A stretch of DNA of 27,235 bases. Origin: Dinochytrium kinnereticum (lineage: Eukaryota; Chytridiomycota; Chytridiomycetes; Chytridiales; Chytridiaceae). Location of the stretch: contig JADGJT010000310.1 in the NCBI GenBank assembly GCA_027604005.1, positions 1,033 through 28,267 of the forward strand, in the 5' to 3' direction. A program made the translations under genes and the position numbers. Of the stretch, positions 11,501 through 21,287 are shown in pieces; the first letter of the stretch is position 1, and every line of letters starts with the position of its first letter. Under the pieces are notes generated by a model, which had not been told where the DNA came from, ran no database searches, and saw nothing but the letters and a program-made list of their open reading frames with translations.

Positions 11501-12878
11501 TTTTAATGCTGAAGTGGTTACAAAGACGATTGCGAACAAGCAGGATGCGGTTGATTGGCTCACTTGGACCTTTTTCTACAGACGGATGACCCTCAACCCC
11601 AACTACTATGGTCTTCAAGGGACGACTCCTCGACACATTTCTGATCATCTGTCTGAACTCGTCGAATCGACTTTGGAGGAGCTGATGCAGTCAAAATGTA
11701 TTTTGATTGAAGATGACGATGTGTCTCCGCTCAACCTTGGCATGATCGCGGCATACTACTATATCAACTATGTGACGGTTGAGCTGTTTTCTATGTCTCT
11801 GAAGGAGAAGACTAAGCTCCGTGGTCTCCTTGAGATTGTTTCTGCCGCAGCGGAATTTGAGGAAATCCCTATCAGGCACCACGAGGACTCGCTTCTACGC
11901 CGTATTCATGACCGTGTCCCTGTGAAGCTTGATACAAAGACATCCAAGTGGAGCGACCCTCATGTGAAGACAAATCTACTTCTCCAGGCCCACTTTACAA
12001 GGATTCAGCTGCCTCCTGATCTGGAGTCGGACCAGAAGCTCATATTGCAGAAGGTGATCCGGCTGATTCAGGCTATCGTTGATGTTATCTCGACTTCTTC
12101 TTGGCTGGCTCCAAGTTTGAGCGCTATGGAGATGTCCCAGATGTGCGTCCAGGCTATGTGGGACAGGGATCCTTGGCTGAAGCAGGTGCCACATGTCACT
12201 CAGGGTGCTATTGAGCGCCTAAAGGGTAAAGGGGTGACATCGGTTGTTGAGCTGCTTGATATGGAGGATGAAGACCGTGACGAATGCCTGCAGGTAGACA
12301 GGAGACAGATGGTTGAGGTAGCCAACTATTGCAACCGATACCCGAACGTTGACCTCGTGTATGAGGTTGGCGCAGAAAGGGCCTCTGCTGGTGAGATGGT
12401 CTCAGTGAAGGTTGTGCTCGAGAGGGTCGTTGATGATGAGGATGAGGACGAAGAGGAAGAGGAGGCTGACGCTATGGAGGTTGACGGGAAGGCTAACGGC
12501 AAGAAGAAAGAAAAGAAGGCTAAGGAGGCGGCAGCCGACGTTGGGCCCGTGATCGCTCCCTACTTCCCTGGGAAGAAGGACGAGGGCTGGTGGGTCGTTA
12601 TTGGACACAAGTCGAGCAACGCCCTTTTGGCCATTAAGAGGACAACACTTCAACAGAAGGCGAGCCTCAAGCTCGATTTTACGGTCCCTAAGCCCCCTCC
12701 TTCCGAAGACGGAGGGGCGACCAAGATGTCGTTCAAGATCTATCTGATGTGCGATGCTTACGTTGGGGTAGACCAAGAGTATGACTTTGATATGGAGGTC
12801 ATGGAGGGAGATGATGATGAGGAGGATGAAAGTGGATCTGAGAGCGGATCGGATGGGGATGCGGCGATGAAGGAGTGA
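5561..12878 (+). CDS. BRR2: U5 snRNP helicase Brr2 (SNRNP200)
   Basis: Five exons, 5561..5567, 5785..6061, 6206..7646, 7734..10277 and 10362..12878, give 2261 aa (human about 2136). Brr2 is the Ski2-like helicase of the U5 snRNP that unwinds U4/U6 to activate the spliceosome. The seven-base first exon is supported because joining at 5785 yields MADQVQ...[12 protein letters not shown], the family's conserved N terminus. An acidic N-terminal region follows. Each of the two helicase cassettes carries a Sec63-type unit. The N-terminal cassette has CAPTGAGK (568-575), DEIH (682-685), GLSATLPN and [12 protein letters not shown]. The C-terminal cassette has GAPAGSGK (1416-1423), DEIH (1522-1525), a degenerate motif III (ALGASLANA) and QMMGRASRP, as expected of the ATPase-poor regulatory cassette. 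An unusual Asp/Glu- then Lys-rich insert (about 2112-2150) interrupts the last Sec63/FN3-like domain. The exact 3' splice site of exon 2 is slightly less certain than the rest. Confidence 0.97.
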
Positions 12879-13147
12879 GATGCTCACATTCTGCCTCCCC
12901 ATTTAAATTGGAAATTTTGTATCTTTCTCGCCTTTTCTCTCTATTCTTCTCAGATTGTATGTTATCAGCGATTGGATTGTGCTTCGTTTCCCTCTTCCTT
13001 AAAGGAATGAAAATATCTTGACATATTGGCAAATAACTGGTGTAAATGCATGCAATGTAGCTGCTAGCATTGCTGTGGGACAATTCAATTCAAAGAAACC
13101 AGCAGACAACCTCCAGTGGTACAAGGAGACAGCAACCGAAGGATAGG

Positions 13148-14360
13148 ATGGATGGGGCAGCACCACCTCGCCAGCAGCATGCCGCCTCTGACACCGACGA
13201 GGCCTCCGATCCCAGGCAGAACGCTGCTGCTGGAACTTCTGCAAGTGCTTTCCGGCCTCCACAGCCCGTACCGCTTCCCGAGCTCTTCCATGTGTGCAAT
13301 GGTCGGTGGGTCATCAACGGTCGGATCGGAGCAGGCTCATTTGGAGAGATCTTTTCGGCCGAGGAGGCAGAGACAGGCATCCAGGTGGCGATAAAGCGAG
13401 AGCTGGCGACAGGATCTGCACAGTTGTTCAATGAAGGTTTTCATTCTCGCTCAGAATCTGACACTTGCTAATTCATTCTTCTGGCAGTGGAGATGTATGA
13501 TTCCTTAAACGGTTTGGAGGGAATACCGAAAATATTCTACTTTGGCTTGGAGGGACCTTACAATGTCATGGTTATGGAACGTCTTGGGCCGAGTTTGAAA
13601 GAACTTCACAGGGATTCCCCGTCAGGCAGGATTCCATTGAAAACCGTCACCTTTTTCGTCCCGCAGCTCTTACGACGCCTCCAATCCGTCCATGCCACTG
13701 GTATTGTGTTCAGGGACATTGTATGCATACTTTACCGAGTTTCTCAGGTTGCCACTAATTGTTGTTTCCTTGCGTTTGCAGAAACCCGATCAATTCTGTG
13801 TTGGCCGATTTGGCGATGATATCCGTGACAGGCCCACGATCTACCTCATTGACTTCGGACTAGCAACCCTTTATATTGATGCTAATACTGGTCTTCATTT
13901 GAAGAGTGTAAAGCCCGTGAGAAACATGTTGAAAACGGGCACCGCACGATATGCAAGCATCAATGTACATAAGGGGAAGATGCATTCAAGACGAGATGAC
14001 CTGGAGAGCCTGGCTTACGTGCTGATTGAGATGATTCAAGGGTGCGTTGCCTTTACGCATTACATTCGTTATTAGCAACCTCTGCCACTCACGCGTCTTT
14101 TCATCACCAGAAAGCTGCCCTGGTCCGGAATTGGGGCGAGAAATCCTTTGCAGGGTTGGAGAAGAATAGGCGTTCAAAAAGACGATTTAAGCGTTGCCGA
14201 CCTTACCACGGGGCTTCCCGAAGAGTATGCTACTTTTGTAGAATACTCACGAGAGCTTAAGTTTGCTGAAGAGCCTGACTATGAAGAGCTCATTCGCATG
14301 TTTGCCGAGCTTTATATGAAGCTTCCGAATGATCATTCACCTGGGTTGCAATGGGGATAG
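13148..14360 (+). CDS. Divergent casein kinase 1 family protein kinase
   Basis: Four exons, 13148..13436, 13488..13720, 13782..14041 and 14111..14360, give 343 aa. All joins are in frame and restore CK1 blocks. After a Pro/Ala-rich N-tail come the glycine loop GAGSFGEIF (61-69), VAIK (Lys83), GIPKIFYFG, the catalytic loop FRDIKPDQF (171-179), LIDFGLA (DFG 198-200), [11 protein letters not shown] and [13 protein letters not shown]. The last two are CK1 signatures. MIQGKLPWSG opens the C-lobe. Two substitutions are odd: His of HRD is Phe, and the Mg2+-binding Asn of the catalytic loop is Gln. Lys83, Asp173 and the DFG are intact, so activity remains possible. The protein ends just after the kinase domain, without the usual CK1 tail. 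An ATG at 13070 is in the same open frame, but 13148 is preferred because the intervening residues look non-conserved. Confidence 0.9.
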
Positions 14361-14398
14361 ACCTTTTTTGTTTAATATATACACATACAAAAAACTTC

Positions 14399-14404
14399 AA
14401 TAAA
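14399..14404 (+). promoter_or_regulatory. AATAAA polyadenylation-like signal
   Basis: A canonical AATAAA hexamer lies 39 nt downstream of the CK1 stop codon, in AT-rich DNA, a normal place for a 3'-end processing signal. Chance occurrence in AT-rich sequence cannot be excluded. Confidence 0.45.
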
Positions 14405-14598
14405 TATTCTGATGAAAGGGCAAGAAAGTTGGAAAGGAATAAGCGGAGAGAGATTTGCTATCGGAGTCGAGGAAAGCCCATAACCAAATCATGCCCAACT
14501 GATAAATGTAAATGCCAAATTCTTTGTGGCATATTTGAATATAATGACATGATATCAAACCGATAATGGCTTCGGGGATCAATCGTTCGCGGAACTGA

Positions 14599-17500
14599 AT
14601 GGGAATAGTGCAAGCTTCAACAGAATTCATACCTGGTCCTTTAAGAATTGACGGAATATCATCTATCACTATCACGTTGTTCAGCCCAATAGCGTGTAAT
14701 TGTCACTTTATTGAGAAAGCAAGAAAGATGTTGATGCAGGACAAGCTCCAGCATTATAGCACTTTGGCGCAATTGCCTCCAGTAGAGATACCAACTGCCT
14801 CGGAAGACAATAGTTCTTTCGGTTTCCAGCTTACAACACGCCAAGATTTCTATGTCCGCCTCATATGCCAGGTATCATATCTTGCAGACTGGTAGTGACA
14901 ACGGTAGACAATAAAAAGTAGCCAGTATGATTTGGAAGATCTCGAGAAAGTATTTGACGAAAAACTCCCGGTCGTCTTGATATCATACATGAACATCTAC
15001 CAGTTAATACTTGCTTGTTTCATCCTGATAATTCTATGTGTAGGGATGAATGTAGCGTTTTCTGTGAAAACGTTGTCAACCCCCTGTTGCTATGGCATAG
15101 ATGCATTATTAGGTCAGTGGCATATAGGAGTAATGCTCAAATTACCCTCGACGATCGTTTGGGAAAGGAATCAGCAGAGTTTTTGTCTGAAGTTCTGGAA
15201 AGACCAATGCCTGTAAGTTCGTCTGCCACGCCAAGTTAATTAAGTATAATTACTGCACTATATTCAGTCCACACAGAGACAGAACATTTTGGTAGACCTG
15301 GCATGCTTCTATTTTGCGATTGGCGATATTTCTCTTTGTCAACGTTTGATTCAAAGGGGTTGTTCGTCTATGTGAGTGATACTTAAAGAAAAAACGTTAA
15401 CAGAATTTTAGGCAGTTTGAAAACAATATGTTAGATTCGTTATTGAAGATTTGCCAAACTCTCGGTGTGCGTCGCAAGCCGCCGAAAGCCAATCTCACAA
15501 AAGAGATAATGCATGATCTCCTATTAGCCGGCGAGATTTTGCCCGATATCAGCAGAAACGACATGCTGTACTTTGTTATGGCCGAAGATTCCGAAATAGA
15601 GGAAATTTTAAATTCCATAGAAGAGTTTTGGAGTGATTCTAGAAATGGGATAAAGTGGATGTTTTTTTTGGAGGCTGTTTTAATCCGACAGAGTAATACG
15701 ATTTCAGGGCTAGGCACTAATGATTGTAAGCGGAATATTCACCACCTCGTTGTTGCTGGAAAGCCCATTTATTATCGTTTGAGAATTTCGCATTACTTGC
15801 TTCGGATCTTAATCAAGTTGTTGTGGACTTGGAGAAAATCGAAGCCAGCCCTTTGCCAGCGTCAAAACATGGACTTAAAGATCGATGCATTTTGATTTTA
15901 GAGTCTCTTGCCATGACTTGTGACAATGAGGATATTACCCGGTTGTATAATTCTTGGAAGGGTACAATCTCTTGCTTTTTCATTTCTGACAACATAATAT
16001 AGGGTCTTCCCCGCACTTGGTATTCCAGTAATTTACAACTGAATAACATTGTAGATTCTTGATAAATTCTCAGCAATTGATAGTCGTGACGAGGTTCGTT
16101 GCATTATTTACTGCCTCTAAGTTTTCTTTTAGGTATCAGAGCTGTATCGGACAATTATTTGCGGACCGTTAACATCAGATCTTCCTTTTATCGAACCTGC
16201 CATACAAACTGTAGGCCTAAAGCATTGCGAAGTCCAGAGTTTACAATTTCTGTACCAGGATATAAATGCCTTTAGCCGACTTCTTATTGATCGCGCACAG
16301 CAACTATGTGAACACGTAGGCATCATGCTCTCAAAGAGAATCGAGTTTTAAACTTTGTGACAGTCGAAATACGAAGAAGCAAACACTATTGTAAGAACTT
16401 TACGACCAGTCATCGAAAGGCTTACAAGAGGAATACGGTCTCATGTAACGATCTTAATGATGGTTTGCGCGGCAATGACGGATTCCTTTATTGAAGCCAA
16501 TGCTGTGGAAGTTGTCTATGACACATTTATCAGTTTGATATCAACGGACGAGGTAATTTTTCAACTAATTAAATTTTTTTAACTAAAAATAGCTTCCGAG
16601 TAAAATCCGAGTCTTTGTAGTCTTTTCTTGTTCCCTTTTTATATTGACTACATATAGACCGTTCTCGCAGCCTTTTGCATTGATCGACATGATAATCTTT
16701 CTGCCGTATTCCTTAAAAAATACTTAAATATCATTTCAGATATTCGTCCTCTCACTGAAGGTTGTATGCTATCACCGATAACATTAACACTTCCCAGATC
16801 TTGTGAGGCTTACTCTTTTAACCGAAGCTACAAGGTCTTTTGTAGAGATTTTGGCGGCCAATGGCCTGGAAACATTATTTCAATTTGAGTATCAGAAGAG
16901 AGCCTATTCCGCAGGAATTTGCGAGTCAATACGAAAGTTTAGTCTTCACTTTGCCCAGATTATTCTCGATCCTAGTGCTGAAGATGTAATGAAAGATTTC
17001 TCTTTAGATTTGATTGTGAATTTTTGCAGGTCAAAGGCTATTTTTTCACGATAATGAAAATGCAGCGCCGGCCAGAATACCTCGCCTTCATTTTCTCTTG
17101 TATAGCTGGAGTTTATTCTTCTACTCTTCCCATAAATATTCCTGTACGCAACTTAAACTATGGGCTCCTCTAAGCTAATTCTAACAGTTTGATCTGAACT
17201 ACTTCGGATTGCCTGCAATTTCATCGACTTCATTTGAACGAGCCATATTTCACCCGAATTCGTGGTAAGCATCAAATATTAGTCCCTGCGTATTTTCCTG
17301 CTTGCAAGCTACTTTCCTAGTATCCCTTTACTTTTACTTATCAGCAAGTTAATGTGCAAAAGGTCTTCAAAACTGTCTCATGAGCTTAAATCTATATACA
17401 CAGAGATTCTCCCAAGAGAGGGGCTCTCTGGAGAAAAGGCATTTGATTTTCTTCAGCAAATATTAGAGATAGACCAGCTCAGAACTATCGGCATAGAAAG

Positions 17501-18223
17501 ATCTCTCATGCTTGGCATTGGCGAGCTTTATTCCTCAAAAGGAAATTTGGACCTCAGCCTACTGTAAGATAAAACCCATATTTCCCTAAATTTCAAGATA
17601 CTTTCTCCAGGGATGGGCCTTAGTGTCAGACTATTATAGCCATGCGGACATTCAGATATGGGATACTTCACGGTTTTTGAAGCGCTTATTAGAGCTCGCC
17701 GCAAGATCTCCAGGTTGTTGACCATTACTTGAACCAGTATAACCTAAACCCTCTTTCAGATCTTGGGGATATTGTGTTCCTATCCGAGCTTATTGCTGAT
17801 GCTTCTTCGTATGCAATAGCTTTTGATACTTTGACAGCTATTACGAAGGTACCCTCCGAAAGAAAAAAAATATTGGATGACAATCTGCATGGAATATCAG
17901 ACGTTTACTTTCTCGAATATCTCTTAAGTTTGATATGAGATCGACAAATTTTAATGAAGTTAGATAGCTTTGCAAAGACTGGAGAGAATGAGTCGGCAAA
18001 ATTGATCGTAGCAGCTCTTTTTTGTATAACCTTCGCTAAGTTCTTTATTAGTTGGAGAACCTTCGTAAGGTGGACATATATTCGAAGGATGCTTCGAAAA
18101 TACAGTTAAAGCCCATGAAATTAAGGATTTTAAGACGGATAGCTAGAGGAGCTTATGCGAGAGTGAATGCTTATGTACACACATACATTGATAAAGCATT
18201 TATAATTTTAACAGGTCGGATAA
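14599..18223 (+). CDS. INTS8: Integrator complex subunit 8-like protein
   Basis: Twenty exons: 14599..14871, 14926..15002, 15044..15212, 15268..15371, 15412..15692, 15731..15944, 16003..16027, 16055..16093, 16133..16315, 16364..16552, 16658..16760, 16798..16985, 17030..17143, 17188..17264, 17345..17563, 17598..17713, 17760..17927, 17964..18007, 18052..18162, 18215..18223. They encode about 900 aa of alpha-helical repeat protein. INTS8 belongs to the phosphatase (PP2A) module of Integrator, which terminates promoter-proximal transcription and processes snRNA. Resemblances to metazoan INTS8, from memory, run in order: YDLEDLEK near the N terminus, a W.RCIIRSV block, LVDLACFYF, and a C-terminal run with DVYFLEYL, TGENESAKLI and RILRRIARGAYA at matching spacing. 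The start is uncertain: 14599 is the most upstream in-frame ATG, and 14728 is an alternative. The N-terminal WFEF-type motif of animal INTS8 is not visible. The 27-nt intron at 16028-16054 and the last intron are the weakest joins. Confidence 0.65.
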
Positions 18224-18226
18224 CTA

Positions 18227-20210
18227 TCACGCGGTCTTCGTTTTTGCAAGCCATCGGGAGAGGGCATCTCCTTCTTCTTCGTCATGAATTTCATCGTTTT
18301 CTTCCTCATCTTCTATTGCAATGGAAGTGTTTATAAGCTTCAGCTCGAATTGTATCTATAATTTAAGTTCAATATAGATACAAGTGAAAATCTTGTTACC
18401 TCGGATATTTGCTCTTTTAATCTTGCATATTCCTTAAGGTTTTCTTCGATAATGGTAAGAATTAAAAAATAGTTTTCAACCTTCGCCTTTGAAATCTTCT
18501 CAAAGTCCTGTCGAATATTAGAACCGTAGGGATAAAAATCATACAGGTATCTCATACGGAATTTGGTTTTTCCATACAGCATCCTCCCCATTGGGCATAC
18601 TCCTGATCGGCCTTTGATATTTTTTCTGGCCTATAACAAAGTTATAGAGCTATCCTATTAAAGCCTGACCTTGCGTTGAGCTTGTGCTGGTCTTTAGAGC
18701 TCTATACTTTTGCCTTTGTTGCTTTCTTTGATTCGCATACGTTTCTTCCTGGTGCGAAGTAAGTAACAGCTAGTCATATATGCATACTAAGTTCGAAACA
18801 ACCACAGCGACAATAATCTTCATAAAAATGAAGACGCCAATAACCATAAAGCTCGAAAAGTAAAGTGCAGCTGCAACAAACTGGCCTTGAGCCTATTTTA
18901 AAGAGGTCTTAATTCAAAGCTGGAGCTCACTGTACGTACATCAAGGTTATCGAAAACTTCAAGCCAGCCAATTTGCGTCATCATTATAAACATCATGAAC
19001 ATCGCTGATTACATTAGTCTAAAACATACTGAGAACTCCACCTGACTGAAGATCACCGAAATATTTTGGTGAAAGTCCTTGGAAGAGGGTAACTCCGACG
19101 ACTGCCCATATGAACATAAGGATCACCAAAAGAATCATAATATTGGCCATATCTCAAGTATTTAGTAACTAATTTTTCGAAGCAAGTACCTGGAATAGAG
19201 TCCATTATAGTTCTGATGACAGTTTGAAGTCCGTTAAGAGCTGATATGCTTCTTAACGTTCGAAAAGCGCGAAGAACTCTAACGATACGCAATATCCTCG
19301 TATCTTTTAAGAAAGGGAGAGCTTGATAATGTCAGGTACACAATTCTCAAATTCTCTAAAACCTGCCCCAGCAACAGATGTGGTGACCAATGCTAAGTCG
19401 AAAACATTCCAGCCATTCTTCCAGAATTGAACAAATCCATAGTACCACTTAAATAGAATTTCAACCACAAAAATCGCTGTGAAAATGTAATCAAATATGT
19501 AAAGGATGCTGGAAGCCCGTATTGCCTGAAGGAGTTAAAGAACAGCCATAGCATATCTCATACGATGGTTGAATCCGTTTTTAAGGCTATCATAAGAGAG
19601 TTAAGCGCAATCACCAACATGATAGCCCCTCTAAATAAATCCCCTTCTCCAAATCGTGCTGCAAGATCCTCACTAACGTGATTTTCGAGAGCCTCATAGT
19701 CGTTGATGTCAACAATATCTGTGAAGTTTACATATTTTTGTTCCAATTTGGTAACATTCTAAAACATCATTAAAATGACTAGTCATCTTCTTACGTATTT
19801 AATGGCTTGCCCGAAAATGATTTTTCGAACTTTATTATATGAATCTCTAAACCTTTTAGTTTTGTACAGGCTGATGAGCTTACGTATTTTCATCTTCATC
19901 TTCATCTCGTGGAAGAAAGAATTGGTTCTCATCCTCTTTTTCGACAATTGTGGGCTTAGCAAAAGATACGTTAAGGCCACCCGTATTTGAGCGTCGTGAA
20001 AAGTATATCCTTCTATTTGGAAAAGCATTCGATTGACCCCCTCTTTCTTGAACTCCAGGCTAGAGAGGTGTTCAGAAAACAAAGACAGCAACTTCCAAGA
20101 ACCAGCTTAAACGATCCGTATGTTAACATGACGTCGACGCCCGCCCGTCCCAGAACCCGTCGCTCGGCCCGAGTTATCCCATCGCCTTTCGCTTTGTTTT
20201 CTCTGGACAT
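18227..20210 (-). CDS. CatSper-like single-domain voltage-gated cation channel
   Basis: Thirteen exons: complement(18227..18355, 18400..18507, 18545..18630, 18670..18748, 18788..18892, 18940..19004, 19042..19152, 19190..19303, 19342..19525, 19564..19758, 19795..19852, 19884..20059, 20103..20210). They give 505 aa, and every join is in frame. It is one six-transmembrane module: S1 about 156-174, S2 188-206, S3 217-233, S4 with arginines at 243, 246, 249, 252, 255 and 258 (exact every-third spacing), S5 281-301, pore and S6 about 346-371. The S4-S5 linker, the FGDL..AMF lead into the pore, S6 ending VVVSNLE and the coiled-coil C-tail (about 430-465) suggest the CatSper family of sperm/zoospore Ca2+ channels, which form heterotetramers. 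The pore reads MTQIGW: Ile327 sits where CatSper and Cav channels carry Asp or Glu. The acidic tail ends 3 bp from the convergent INTS8-like stop. Bacterial-type EukCat channels are an alternative family. Confidence 0.75.
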
Positions 20211-20300
20211 GTCAGAGGTTGTTTTGACTTGGTCAGATGTAACACAAAGGTACAGTGCGGAAACGTAAGGAGATATATGGGATTAAGATCTTGCCATGTA

Positions 20301-21200
20301 TTAACATACCGCAAGGTTAGGCTTTAGACTAGTTCCAATGCTGCAGATCGCACAAATCTCTTCAGTTTCAATTAGTGTGGGGTTATTTACCCCCTCATAG
20401 CAGTAGTGAACGAATAAAGAGCTGTGGTTGCGATCACTCAGGATCAGGCAATTATTTCCTCCTTTCGCCCAGGTAGCTGTATCAACTCTTTCCACGCGAT
20501 TAGAGGAGCGTAAACTACCCACCAAATGCGACCAAGTAAAGAAGCCGTTGGGCACTGATGTCCGTGTTTTTTTTTTAAGCTGGATGTTGGGTCACGACAA
20601 GATCAAATGCTTGGCAATTGAAGTTCAGTCTCCGTCAACCATTTAGATTTGATCACAATTAAAGACCTTTGCTCCGTCACATATATTTGGATAACTGAGT
20701 GCGCACAAATGCTCACGGAGACAGTAAAAAGAAGCACGAGTGCAACCAAAGAAAGGGCCAACCACTAAATGAAACGAGTACTCCGGGCGGAACTGCCTCA
20801 GATTCATGAACCACGAGAGAGAGTCTTGATATCATAATGCCTTGAAGAAAACGAATCTTTTGTTAATTAGTGAAGCACTTTGAGGTTGGGTTTTGAGGTT
20901 GGTAGGACTTGCATCGTAAAGGATCAGGTAGAGGAAAATGAAAAGCGCATGGAGCTTGCCATCCGTCTTATCGGTCCTCACAAGACATCCAAAGCCTCGT
21001 GTTGAATGTCAGGACGTTCCGATATGAGGAATCATAGTTAAGCACAATTGGCGTATCTTTTCCAAATGCTTTGTGAGGAAGAGGCGTTAAGGATGTGATG
21101 AAAGTGTAGACGATGTGAGGATCGCGAATATGTTCTGAGAGGAGCGAATGGCCAGTGAGGAGTTAGTGAGAGGCCGCGACAGCATTAGTCTGACCGTCTA
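20301..21200 (-). CDS. Unresolved spliced membrane protein
   Basis: Several minus-strand pieces look coding but the gene model is incomplete. One exon (about 21134-20982) reads EHIRDPHIVYTFITS and VLNYDSSYRNVLTF. It is preceded by a good intron end (CACTAAC then CTCCTCTCAG). Another, starting near 20764 after TTTAG, encodes a clear membrane span (LALSLVALVLLFTVSVSI). A third (about 20579-20301) reads NGFFTWSHLV, NNCLILSDRNHSSLF and ends at a stop at 20301, 90 bp before the CatSper-like start. A short exon probably lies between the first two. The 5' end may be at an ATG at 21289 or 21256, but that join needs one base fewer in a 13-T tract (21237-21249). The family is not recognised. It could be more than one gene, or partly intergenic. 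Confidence 0.35.
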
Positions 21201-21236
21201 AGCCTTCTCTATTAGACCTATTGTGCCTTGTACCGG

Positions 21237-21249
21237 TTTTTTTTTTTTT
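21237..21249. repeat. 13-bp poly-T tract
   Basis: A homopolymer of 13 T lies just upstream of the CorA start codon and within the possible first exon of the minus-strand membrane-protein gene. Homopolymers of this length are prone to sequencing and replication slippage. The tract matters because one base decides whether that first exon joins in frame. Confidence 0.8.
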
Positions 21250-21287
21250 GAGACATTCGGTGAAAAAACCGTCGCACTGCTAAGGAC

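Noticed and set aside
17928..17963. In-frame TGA in the INTS8-like gene, suggesting a pseudogene or recoding
   Set aside because: A 36-nt GT-AG intron with a TTTTAAT branch-like motif removes it and keeps the frame. Its size is typical of this block, and TGA is used as a true stop in BRR2 and TAF13.
18163..18336. Longer C terminus for the INTS8-like protein, reading on to a stop at 18336
   Set aside because: The unspliced extension would be antisense to the acidic last exon of the CatSper-like gene. A GTGAATG...TTTTAACAG intron ends the protein near where INTS8 ends.
18227..20210. Part of a four-domain calcium channel (Cch1-like)
   Set aside because: Only one S1-S6 set is present, with a proper N terminus, a C-terminal coiled-coil tail and a stop. 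No second repeat lies on either side.
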